Source of the DNA: Chloroflexota bacterium
Lineage (GTDB): Bacteria; Chloroflexota; Anaerolineae; Caldilineales; Caldilineaceae
NCBI GenBank assembly: GCA_016861025.1
Contig: BOKO01000002.1
Coordinates: 248,001 to 312,000 of the forward strand
Length of the DNA stretch: 64,000 nt
Direction: 5' to 3'
Shown in pieces: positions 38,035 to 45,818 of the stretch; position 1 is the stretch's first letter, and every line of letters starts with the position of its first letter. The translations under genes and the position numbers were made by a program. The notes beneath the pieces are model-generated. The model searched no databases. It saw only the letters and a program-made list of their open reading frames with translations, and had not been told where the DNA came from.

Positions 38035-40701
38035 ATGAGCGCCGCGCTGCTGACCACCAAGCTCTACATCCCACCGCCGCGCCCCAACGCCATCGACCGC
38101 CCACGTCTGCTGGCGCGGCTGCACGCCGGGCTGCACGGGCGGCTGACGCTGGTCTCCGCGCCGGCGGGTTTTGGCAAGACGACGCTGGTCAGCGCCTGGG
38201 TTGCGCAGGGTGGGCGTCCGGTCGCCTGGCTCTCGCTCGACGTTGGCGACAACGATCCGACGCGCTTTCTCGTCTATCTCACGACGGCGCTGCAGCGGAT
38301 CGCGCCGGAGCTGGGCGCGGGCGTGCTGGCCGCGCTGCGTTCGCCACAACCGCCGCCGCTGGAAGCGCTGCTGACCGCGCTGGTCAACGAGCTGGCGTCG
38401 GGAGCGCCGCCAGCGCTGCTGGTGCTGGACGACTACCACGTCATCGAGTCGGCCTCGGTTGGGGAGGCGCTGGCATTTCTCATCGAGCATCTGCCGCCGC
38501 CCCTGCACCTGGTGATCGCCACGCGCGAAGACCCGCCGCTGCCGCTGGCGCGGCTGCGGGCGCGCGGCCAACTGACCGAAGTGCGCGCCGCCGACCTGCG
38601 CTTCACCGTCGACGAAGCCGCCGCCTTCCTGAACCAGGCAATGGGGCTGAACTTGAGCGCCGACGCCATCGCCGCGCTGGAGGCGCGCACCGAAGGCTGG
38701 ATCGCCGGGCTGCAGCTTGCCGCCATCTCGATGCACGGTCATGGCGACGACCGCGCCGCGTTCATCGACTCCTTCACCGGCAGCCACCGCTTTGTGATGG
38801 ATTACCTGGTCGAGGAGGTGTTGGCGCAACAGACCACCGACGTGCAGCGCTTCCTGTTGCGCACGTCGATCCTGGAGCGCATGTGCGCGCCGCTGTGCGA
38901 GGCAGTCGTGGGTGAGCGTGCGACCAACGGTCAGGAGATGCTGGCGCTCCTTGAACGCGCCAACCTTTTTCTTGTGCCGCTGGACAGCGAACGGCGCTGG
39001 TATCGCTATCATCACCTGTTCGGCGATCTGCTGCGACAGCGACTGGCGGCAAGCCTGACCACCGACCACACCGTGAGCGCCGCCGTGCTGCACCGCCGCG
39101 CCAGCCAGTGGTATGAGGCCAACGGTTTTCTGCTGGAGGCGTTCCAACACGCCGTCGCCGCGCATGACATCGACCGCGCCGCCTTCCTGGTCGAGGGCAA
39201 CGGCATGCCGCTCCACTTCCGCGGCGCAGTCAAGCCGGTGCTTGACTGGCTGACGGCACTGCCTGTGCATGAACTCGACGCCCACCCCAATCTGTGGATT
39301 GCCTACGCGTCGGCGCTGCTCTTCACCGGGCAACTGGGCGACATCGAACCCAAGCTGCGCGCGGCGGAAGCGCTGCTGCCCACCGACCCCGCCGACGCCG
39401 AGACGCGCGACCTGATCGGACGCATCGCCTCGATCCGCGCCACCGTCGCCGTGAGCCAGCATCAGGCGGCGACGATCGTCACGCAGGCGCAGCGCGCGTT
39501 GGACTTCCTGCGCCCGGAGAACCGGCCCGTGCGCACGGCGACGACCTGGGCGCTTGGCTACGCCTATGAATTGCAGGGGAACCGCTCCGCCGCGCGCCGC
39601 GCCTACACCGCCGCTGTCGCCGCCGCCGAGGCCATCGGTCACTTCATCATGCACCTGATGTCGATGCTTGGCATCGCCCACATGCAGGAGGCGGACAATC
39701 AGCTGCATCAGGCGGCGGCGTCCTATCGGATCGCCCTGAAACTGGCGGGCGATCCACCGCTGCCGGCCGCGTCGGGCGCGCATCTGGGGCTGGCGCAACT
39801 TCATTACCAGTGGAACGACCTGACCACAGCCGAGGAGCACGCGCAACAAAGCCTGCATCTGGCGCGTCAACTGCAGAACACCGACCGCTTTCTGGCTGCC
39901 GAGGTGATGCTGGCGCGGCTGCAACTGGCGCGCGGTGACGCAGCGGCGGCGTGGGCGCAGTTGTTGGCGGCGGAACAGGCGGCGCAACAGCCGCATCTCA
40001 GGCGCATGTTGCCGGAGATTGCGGCGGTGCAGGTGCTGGCGCTGCTGCTGCAGGGCAGGCTGGACGCTGCCGGGGAACTGGCGCAACGGTACGCGCTGCC
40101 GTTTTGTCAGGCGCGCGTTGACCTGGCGAAGGGCGCGGCGTCGGCGGCGCTGGCGCGGTTGGATGCGCTGCGCGCTGACGCCGCGGCGAAGGGCTGGCAG
40201 GATGATCTGCTCCAGGCGACGCTGCTCCAGGCATTGGCGCACCAGGCGCAAGGTGAGACCGCGCATGCCTTGCAGCGGCTGGCGGAGGCGTTGACGCTGG
40301 CGGAACCGGGCGGCTTCATCCGCCTCTTTGTCGACGAAGGCGCGCCGATGGCGCAGCTGCTGGCAAGCGCTGCTGCGCATGGTGAAATGCGGGAGTACGC
40401 CGCTAAGCTGTTGGCGGCATTTCCTATGCTGCCCATCGACCCCCAATCGCTCGTCGTCGATGCCATGCTGCCCCTCGCTCCCCGCCCCTCGCCGCTGGTC
40501 GATCCGCTCAGCCCGCGCGAATTGGAGATTCTGCAGCTGATCGCCGACGGGTTGTCTAACCAGGAGATCGGCGCCCGGCTCTACCTGGCGCTGGACACGG
40601 TGAAGGGGCACAACCGGCGCATCTTCGAGAAGTTGCAGGTGCAGCGGCGCACGGAGGCGGTGGCTAAGGCAAGGGCGCTGGGGCTGCTTCACCCCGCGTG
40701 A
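38035..40701 (+). CDS. MalT-like STAND ATPase / LuxR-type transcriptional regulator
   Basis: 888 residues. An N-terminal P-loop (SAPAGFGKTTLVSAW, K48) with sensor VLDDYHVIES gives a STAND NTPase (about 15-290). Then come helical, TPR-like repeats (about 340-790, e.g. LHQAAASYRIALKLAG) and a C-terminal LuxR helix-turn-helix (about 822-885, LSPRELEILQLIADGLSNQE). This is the layout of MalT: an inducer bound to the repeats lets ATP drive oligomerisation and gene activation. It begins 3 bp after the restriction gene, so the two are probably one operon. The inducer and targets are unknown; a link to the restriction system is inference from spacing. Confidence 0.92.
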   Translation: MSAALLTTKLYIPPPRPNAIDRPRLLARLHAGLHGRLTLVSAPAGFGKTTLVSAWVAQGGRPVAWLSLDVGDNDPTRFLVYLTTALQRIAPELGAGVLAALRSPQPPPLEALLTALVNELASGAPPALLVLDDYHVIESASVGEALAFLIEHLPPPLHLVIATREDPPLPLARLRARGQLTEVRAADLRFTVDEAAAFLNQAMGLNLSADAIAALEARTEGWIAGLQLAAISMHGHGDDRAAFIDSFTGSHRFVMDYLVEEVLAQQTTDVQRFLLRTSILERMCAPLCEAVVGERATNGQEMLALLERANLFLVPLDSERRWYRYHHLFGDLLRQRLAASLTTDHTVSAAVLHRRASQWYEANGFLLEAFQHAVAAHDIDRAAFLVEGNGMPLHFRGAVKPVLDWLTALPVHELDAHPNLWIAYASALLFTGQLGDIEPKLRAAEALLPTDPADAETRDLIGRIASIRATVAVSQHQAATIVTQAQRALDFLRPENRPVRTATTWALGYAYELQGNRSAARRAYTAAVAAAEAIGHFIMHLMSMLGIAHMQEADNQLHQAAASYRIALKLAGDPPLPAASGAHLGLAQLHYQWNDLTTAEEHAQQSLHLARQLQNTDRFLAAEVMLARLQLARGDAAAAWAQLLAAEQAAQQPHLRRMLPEIAAVQVLALLLQGRLDAAGELAQRYALPFCQARVDLAKGAASAALARLDALRADAAAKGWQDDLLQATLLQALAHQAQGETAHALQRLAEALTLAEPGGFIRLFVDEGAPMAQLLASAAAHGEMREYAAKLLAAFPMLPIDPQSLVVDAMLPLAPRPSPLVDPLSPRELEILQLIADGLSNQEIGARLYLALDTVKGHNRRIFEKLQVQRRTEAVAKARALGLLHPA

Positions 40702-40765
40702 TCCATCAAGACAAACAAACCATCGTGGTTTGACGTATTCCGTAAAACGTAATACCTTACCCTAT

Positions 40766-41047
40766 ATGATTCGGTCGTTTGCCGACAAAACCACAGCAGC
40801 CATCTTTGCTGGCATGGAAGTGCGCGGGTTGCCACGCGAGATTCAGCAGCGTGCGGCAGAGAAGTTGGCATTGCTTGACGCAGCGCACCAGGTCGAAGAC
40901 CTGCGCGTGCCGCCAGGAAATCGACTTGAAAAGCTGAAAGGTGATCGTTCAGGTCAGTGGAGTATTCGGATCAACAGTCAGTGGCGAATCTGCTTCGTGT
41001 TTGACGGCGGCGACGTATATGATGTGGAGATCGTGGATTACCATTGA
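40766..41047 (+). CDS. higB: HigB-type toxin (RelE superfamily)
   Basis: 93 residues from the ATG at 40766; the upstream start at 40730 adds residues unlike the family. The fold signature is IRSFADKTTAAIFAGMEVRG, then LPREIQQRAAEKLALLDAA, PPGNRLEKLKGDRSGQWSIR and INSQWRICFVFD, all as in HigB-family mRNA interferases that cut mRNA on the ribosome. The toxin-first order with the antitoxin next is the hallmark of HigBA. The two are 23 bp apart. A short AT-rich stretch with CGTATT..AACGTAATAC words stands just upstream and is the likely autoregulated promoter. Confidence 0.92.
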   Translation: MIRSFADKTTAAIFAGMEVRGLPREIQQRAAEKLALLDAAHQVEDLRVPPGNRLEKLKGDRSGQWSIRINSQWRICFVFDGGDVYDVEIVDYH

Positions 41048-41070
41048 TTTGCACAACGGAGGGACCTATT

Positions 41071-41427
41071 ATGACAATCCGCAGCGAAGAACTTAGCGAT
41101 ATTGACTTCTCAGACGTTGTGACGGTACGTCGGTTGTCAATCGTACGCCCGGGTGACATCCTGCTGCATGACTTTATGGAGCCGCTTGGGCTGAGCGCCA
41201 ACGCACTAGCAACTGCGCTTCACGTGCCAGCCAACCGGATCACAGCGATCCTCGCCGGTTCGCGCCGCATCAGCGCTGATACGGCGCTGCGGCTGGCGCA
41301 CTACTTCGGCACGACACCGCAGTTCTGGCTGAATCTTCAGAATAACTACGACTTGAGGAAGGCTGAGGCAAAGGTCGGTGATCGCGTCCGCCAGGAAGTT
41401 GAAGCATCTAGACGCGTCCCTGTTTGA
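41071..41427 (+). CDS. higA: HigA-type antitoxin (HTH_3)
   Basis: 118 residues from the ATG at 41071, which has GGAGGG 7 bases upstream. A helix-turn-helix occupies about 37-90: LGLSANALATALHVPANRIT and GSRRISADTALRLAHYFGTT, followed by PQFWLNLQNNYDLRKAE, the conserved HigA end. It neutralises the toxin and represses the pair. A longer N-terminus (about 1-25, with SDIDFSDVVT) is present in only some relatives. The two genes form one transcript. A few relatives are annotated VapI or XRE. Confidence 0.93.
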   Translation: MTIRSEELSDIDFSDVVTVRRLSIVRPGDILLHDFMEPLGLSANALATALHVPANRITAILAGSRRISADTALRLAHYFGTTPQFWLNLQNNYDLRKAEAKVGDRVRQEVEASRRVPV

Positions 41428-41673
41428 TGGTCTTGCTACGGAGATTACCAGTGGCTGCACCGCAAGCTGCTGGGTAGACTGGTCGGCATAAGGCTGCGCC
41501 CGCCGCCTTGTTCGGAAACCTTCTTTCCTCCGAATCGTGAATGACGAATGGTGACATCTGTTCGTCGCACATTATCCCCGGTTGCCCTCTTCCTGTATCG
41601 GTAGTGGATAACCACACGTTTCACACACCAAAGTGTCTATACACCCACCCAACAACGCCGGTATGCTGTTGGC

Positions 41674-41928
41674 ATGAAGACTGGCGCCAGGGGCGAGGGA
41701 CGCGGAGCGAACTACGTAATTCGGGTCGCCGGCCACCTCGGCGCCGCGTGGACGGAGTGGTTTGACGGCATGACGATCACGCCGACGGCAGATGGCGACA
41801 CCGTGTTGAGCGGCGCCGTCGCCGACCAGGCCGCGCTGCACGGCTTGCTGCGCCGCGTGCGCGACCTGGGGCTGACGCTGCTGGCGGTCAACCTGAGCGA
41901 CGACAAACAAGGGACAGAACATTCATGA
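41674..41928 (+). CDS. Small conserved hypothetical protein
   Basis: 84 residues. The block YVIRVAGHLGAAWTEWFDGM, then ADQAALHGLLRRVRDLGLTL and LAVNLSD, is shared (from memory) with many short bacterial proteins of about 75-100 residues that lie beside oxidoreductases and have no known function; they resemble ferredoxin-like alpha-beta folds. The start ATG has no strong ribosome-binding site. Its TGA overlaps the ATG of the next gene (ATGA), so it is translated together with the dehydrogenase. The first ~10 residues are basic and probably not part of the fold. Confidence 0.75.
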   Translation: MKTGARGEGRGANYVIRVAGHLGAAWTEWFDGMTITPTADGDTVLSGAVADQAALHGLLRRVRDLGLTLLAVNLSDDKQGTEHS

Positions 41929-42911
41929 AAGCAATCACCTACACCCAATACGGCTCGCCTGACGTGCTCACACTTCAAGACGTGCCCAAACCTGCACCCA
42001 AAGACGGCGAAGTGCTGGTCAAGATTCATGCCGCCTCGGTCAATGCGCTGGACTGGCATCTGCTCACCGCCGACATTTTCCTGGTGCGTTTGGGCGAAGG
42101 GTTGTTCAAGCCCAAACGCAATCGGCTCGGCGCGGACCTTGCCGGGCGCGTCGAAGCAGTGGGCAGCGGCGTGACGCAGTTCCAGCCAGGCGACGCGGTC
42201 TACGGCGACATCGAACCCTACGGCAGCGGCGCGTTTGCCGAATACGCCGTGCTGCCAGCAAAGGCGCTGGCGCCCAAGCCGCCGAGCCTTACCTTCGCTG
42301 AAGCCGCTGCGCTGCCCATCGCCGGTCTGACCGCGCTGCAAGGGTTACGAGACGTGGGCAAGCTTCACGCCGGGCAGCGCGTGCTGATCAACGGCGCGTC
42401 GGGCGGTGTGGGAACCTTCGCCGTGCAGATCGCCAAAGCGTTCGGCGCCGAGGTCACCGCGGTCTGCAGCACGCGCAATGTTGCGCAGGCGCGGGCGCTG
42501 GGCGCCGATCACGTCATCGACTACACCCAGACCGACTTCACGCAGAGCGGTCAGCAGTACGACCTGATCTTTGCGGCCAACGGCTATCACCCGCTCGCTG
42601 CGTACAAGCGTGCGCTGGCGCCCGGCGGCGTCTACGTGATGGCAGGCGGCAAGACGAAGCAGATCTTCGACGTGATGTTGTGGGGGTGGTGGCATTCGCG
42701 CGGCGGCGACAAAAAGCTGACCAACGTGATGGCGCACGCCAGCGCAGCGGACATGCTTGCGCTCAACGAACTGGTCGCCACGGGCAAGCTCAAGCCGGTG
42801 ATCGACCGGCGCTATCCGCTGCACCAGACCGCCGACGCGCTGCGCTATCTGGGCGAAGGGCACGCGCGCGGCAAGATTGTGATCGACGTGTACGAGAGTG
42901 AGCAACGCTAG
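41925..42911 (+). CDS. NAD(P)-dependent quinone oxidoreductase-like medium-chain reductase
   Basis: 328 residues, full length for the zeta-crystallin/QOR type. It starts MKAITYTQYGSPDVLTLQDV, and the nucleotide motif is VLINGASGGVGTFAVQIAKA (about 148-167). No catalytic zinc cysteines are seen, as expected for quinone or enone reductases. It overlaps the small protein by 4 bp and precedes a DUF6326 membrane protein by 11 bp. The paralogue at 43318 shares its start and the GASGG motif, so an old duplication around the membrane gene is likely. Confidence 0.9.
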   Translation: MKAITYTQYGSPDVLTLQDVPKPAPKDGEVLVKIHAASVNALDWHLLTADIFLVRLGEGLFKPKRNRLGADLAGRVEAVGSGVTQFQPGDAVYGDIEPYGSGAFAEYAVLPAKALAPKPPSLTFAEAAALPIAGLTALQGLRDVGKLHAGQRVLINGASGGVGTFAVQIAKAFGAEVTAVCSTRNVAQARALGADHVIDYTQTDFTQSGQQYDLIFAANGYHPLAAYKRALAPGGVYVMAGGKTKQIFDVMLWGWWHSRGGDKKLTNVMAHASAADMLALNELVATGKLKPVIDRRYPLHQTADALRYLGEGHARGKIVIDVYESEQR

Positions 42912-42922
42912 GGGTGTCAAGC

Positions 42923-43288
42923 ATGGACGCAATTCAAGTCAAACTGACCGCGCTCTGGGTGGCGCTGATGCTGATCTATCTGCTGGGCGATGTGCTGCGC
43001 ATCTTTAGCGGCGACTTCAAGCCTGGCGAAATCATGGGGACGCAGGTTTCACAGACGATGTGGCTGGGGATCGCGGTCTTGATGGTCACGCCGATTCTCA
43101 TGATTCTACTGACGCTGATGCTTGATCAACCGATCAATCGCTGGGTCAACATCATTGTCGCCATCTTCTGGTTTGGCTTCAACCTGATCGGTCTACCGAG
43201 CTTTCCTGGTTTGTACGACCGCTTTCTGCTTGTCGTCAGCCTGGCGTTCAATGTGCTGACCGTCTGGTATGCATGGCAGTGGGATTGA
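42923..43288 (+). CDS. DUF6326-like four-helix membrane protein
   Basis: 121 residues from the ATG at 42923, with AGGGG upstream; a GTG at 42914 is in frame. There are four membrane helices (about 8-27, 45-68, 74-95, 100-117), the short loop LDQPINRWVN between helices 2 and 3, and a C-terminal WYAWQW. This is the pattern of the DUF6326 family of small integral membrane proteins, whose function is unknown. It lies between two related oxidoreductases and may be co-transcribed with both. The family name is from memory of the motif order. Confidence 0.65.
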   Translation: MDAIQVKLTALWVALMLIYLLGDVLRIFSGDFKPGEIMGTQVSQTMWLGIAVLMVTPILMILLTLMLDQPINRWVNIIVAIFWFGFNLIGLPSFPGLYDRFLLVVSLAFNVLTVWYAWQWD

Positions 43289-43317
43289 CGAATCCCACCG
43301 ATTCAAAGGGGGAAACG

Positions 43318-44316
43318 ATGAAGGCAATCGTGTACACCGAGTACGGCGCGCCGGAGGTGCTCCACTTGGCCGAGGTGGCGACGCCCGCGCCGCAGGCGCG
43401 CGAGATTCTGATCCGGGTTTCCGCGGCGTCGGTGAACTTTGGCGACCTGCTGGCGCGCAACTTTGGCAACGTCTCCGCCGGTGAATTCAACATGCCGGCG
43501 CCTTTGTACTTCCTGGCGCGCGTGGCGTTCGGCTGGAGCAAGCCGAAGCAACCGATCCTGGGCAGCGAGTTTGCGGGCGAGGTGGCGGCGGTGGGCAGCG
43601 ACGTCACACGCTTCAAGCCGGGCGACGCCGTGTTCGGTTATCGGGGGCCGCAGATGGGCGCGTATGCCGAGGCTCTTGTGATGCCGGAGGACGGCATGGT
43701 CACCCACAAGCCCGCCAATCTAACCGCTGCTGAAGCGGCGGTGGCGCCCTACGGCGCTCTCACCGCGATGACGCTGCTGCGGCGGGTGAACCTTCACGCG
43801 GGGCAGCGCGTGCTGGTCAACGGCGCCAGCGGTGGGATCGGTTCTGCGGCCGTGCAGCTCGCCAAACAGTGCGGCGCGCACGTGACCGGCGTTTGTGGCG
43901 CGCCACGGCTGGCTTACGTGCAGGCGCTCGGCGCCGACCAGGTGATCGACTATACCAGAGAGGATTTTACCCAACGCAACGAAAGCTACGATCTGATCAT
44001 CGACGTGCTTGGACGCGGCTCCTTTGCACGCTGCCGCCGCGTACTGACGCCCGACGGCGTCTATCTGCCGGTCAGCTTCAAGATGAAGGCAGTGGTGCAG
44101 ATGGTGTGGACCAAGATGTTTGGTCGCCAGAAGGTGATCTGCGCGTTCTCCGACGAAACTCCTGCCGATCTGGAGTTGCTCAGAGCAATGATCGAGTCAG
44201 GCGCGTTCCAGTCGATTGTCGACCGCAGCTTTGCCATGGAGGACGCTGCTGCGGCGCACTGCTACGCCGAGTCCAGGCGGAAACAGGGGAATGTCGTCAT
44301 CTTGATGCTGCGTTGA
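43318..44316 (+). CDS. NAD(P)-dependent quinone oxidoreductase-like medium-chain reductase (paralogue)
   Basis: 332 residues from the ATG at 43318, behind GGGGGAAAC; a start at 43273 would run into the preceding gene. It opens MKAIVYTEYGAPEVLHLAEV and has the P-loop-like VLVNGASGGIGSAAVQLAKQ (about 165-184), then VIDYTREDF, as in its neighbour at 41925. The two share most of these blocks and differ mainly in residues 45-75, where this copy has an insert with FYFLARVAFGW. No zinc cysteines. The function is probably reduction of a quinone, enone or similar carbonyl. It converges on the ADP-ribosylglycohydrolase gene 7 bp away. Confidence 0.9.
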   Translation: MKAIVYTEYGAPEVLHLAEVATPAPQAREILIRVSAASVNFGDLLARNFGNVSAGEFNMPAPLYFLARVAFGWSKPKQPILGSEFAGEVAAVGSDVTRFKPGDAVFGYRGPQMGAYAEALVMPEDGMVTHKPANLTAAEAAVAPYGALTAMTLLRRVNLHAGQRVLVNGASGGIGSAAVQLAKQCGAHVTGVCGAPRLAYVQALGADQVIDYTREDFTQRNESYDLIIDVLGRGSFARCRRVLTPDGVYLPVSFKMKAVVQMVWTKMFGRQKVICAFSDETPADLELLRAMIESGAFQSIVDRSFAMEDAAAAHCYAESRRKQGNVVILMLR

Positions 44317-44323
44317 CGGCTTG

Positions 44324-45241
44324 CTACCCGGCGTCGGCCGCACTCGAACAACGGCACAGCCTATCCGCCAGCGCAACAATCTCTTCGCCCATCGTCAGCC
44401 GGGCGCGCCAGGACGCTGGAATCCCCGTTTCGCCATAGAACGCGCCGGCGACCTGCCCGCACACCGCCGCGGTCGTGTCGGCGTCGTCGCCCAGGTTGGC
44501 GGCTAACAGCACGGCGTCGGCGAAGGTGTCGGTGCGGTCGAAACACCAGAGCGCAGCTTCCAGGCTGTCGACGACGTAGCCGGAGCTGCGAATCTGCGCC
44601 TGGCGTTTGCTGCGATAGCCGCCGCGGGCAATTGCCTCGATCTTGGGCGCGCCGGTAAACGTTGCGTGGTCGTCCAGCAGCACGGCGGCTTTGTCGTCAC
44701 CGCGCAGGGCGCGCACGAGGATGCGCGCAAAGAGGCGGCTGGCGTCGAGACACTCCGCCGCGGCGTGCGTGGTGCGCGCACTCTCCGCCGCGTAGTGCGC
44801 GGCCGCGTCGATGTCGGGATAGTAGTAGATCGGCACGGGCGCCAGGCGCATGATGCAGCCGTTGCCTGCCTTGTGCGGGTCGGTCGAACCGGCGAATGGA
44901 TCGCCCGTCTGCTGAAAACGCTGCAGCGCCCCCGCCACGGTGACGCCGATGTCGAAGCAGACGCCGGTGCTGCTCAGGTAGCCCTCCTTCCACCAGCGCA
45001 CGTAACGCGTCATCTGGTCGTGGGCGTCGAAGCCGTTGCACTCCGCCAGGCTGTAGCCGAGACAGAGCGCCATCGACGTGTCGTCGGTCCACTGGCCCGG
45101 CTGTAAGCCAAATGGTCCGCCACCGACCATGTCGGTGAGCGGCGCAAAGCTGCCGCGTGGCTTGAACTCTACGGTGGCGCCCACGGCGTCGCCGACGGCC
45201 AGGCCGAGGAGACATCCGCGAGCGCGATCGCACAAGATCAT
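44324..45241 (-). CDS. ADP-ribosylglycohydrolase family protein (DraG type)
   Basis: 305 residues. The metal-binding motifs of the family are in order: GCLLGLAVGDAVGATVEF (about 9-26), WTDDTSMALCLG (about 52-63) with the paired aspartates for the binuclear Mg/Mn site, and GDDADTTAAVCGQVAGAFYG (about 252-271). It removes ADP-ribose from arginine of modified proteins, or from a related small substrate or DNA. There is no adjacent ADP-ribosyltransferase, so its target is open. Length is standard. A stretch of GTGTTGCG-type repeat lies just upstream of its start. Confidence 0.92.
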   Translation of the reverse strand: MILCDRARGCLLGLAVGDAVGATVEFKPRGSFAPLTDMVGGGPFGLQPGQWTDDTSMALCLGYSLAECNGFDAHDQMTRYVRWWKEGYLSSTGVCFDIGVTVAGALQRFQQTGDPFAGSTDPHKAGNGCIMRLAPVPIYYYPDIDAAAHYAAESARTTHAAAECLDASRLFARILVRALRGDDKAAVLLDDHATFTGAPKIEAIARGGYRSKRQAQIRSSGYVVDSLEAALWCFDRTDTFADAVLLAANLGDDADTTAAVCGQVAGAFYGETGIPASWRARLTMGEEIVALADRLCRCSSAADAG

Positions 45242-45355
45242 GATGCGCTCTCCTCGTGTTGCGCGTGTGATGTGGACATGTAACTTTACCGATGGTGGTG
45301 CAGCTGTTTTCTAGCCGTTCCCCTGGCGCCAAAGTATGCTGCAAATTGGCTCATG

Positions 45356-45660
45356 TCACAAACTCGACAGGCTGTATTCACCCCCGGCGACGCTCTCAAA
45401 TTCAAACATATCGCCGCCGATCCGGCTGAGACGAACAGGTTGCCCGTCTCTGTGTACAGTGGTAATGCGCACGTCTGTTCGCAAGCGACAGACACCGCCC
45501 AGCGCCGAATAGATTTTGGCGTTTGTCAGTTTGCCATCCTGCCATGCCATGTCCACTGTAAAGCCGCCGCGTCCACGGAGGCCGCTAACCTTGCCATTTG
45601 ACCATGCAGTGGGAAGCGTCGGCAGCAGGTGGAGACATCCTTGATGGCAGTGTGAGTAGA
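45356..45660 (-). pseudogene. GH95-type alpha-L-fucosidase remnant (C-terminal piece)
   Basis: Only the end of the family remains: SHCHQGCLHLLPTLPTAWSN, then GKVSGLRGRGGFTVDMAWQD and GKLTNAKIYS, which match the last domain of glycoside hydrolase family 95 enzymes (usual form QSHQG.I.LLPALP..W..G.V.GL.ARGG). The first ~700 residues are gone. Upstream the frame runs out into sequence without family features, and a C is inserted in the SHQG motif. Its DNA has become part of the gap behind the Asp-box protein. Confidence 0.75.
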
Positions 45661-45818
45661 TTACGCCCCCAACTTCCTTCCTCGTAGCCGCCCGGCGCAT
45701 TCTCACGCTGGGCAATCGATGCTCTGGCACATTGCAGTGAGCGAGGAAAAGCCGAGTTTCTGGGCAACCTGTTGGGATGGAAATCCACCCTGGTGGATGC
45801 ACTTCGGCTTGGTCGATT

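Noticed and set aside
37909..40692. A 927-codon open frame on the minus strand, opposite the MalT-like gene
   Set aside because: It mirrors a strongly supported gene, has no family motif, and its Arg/Gln/His-rich low-complexity sequence is what high-GC codon bias produces on the opposite strand.
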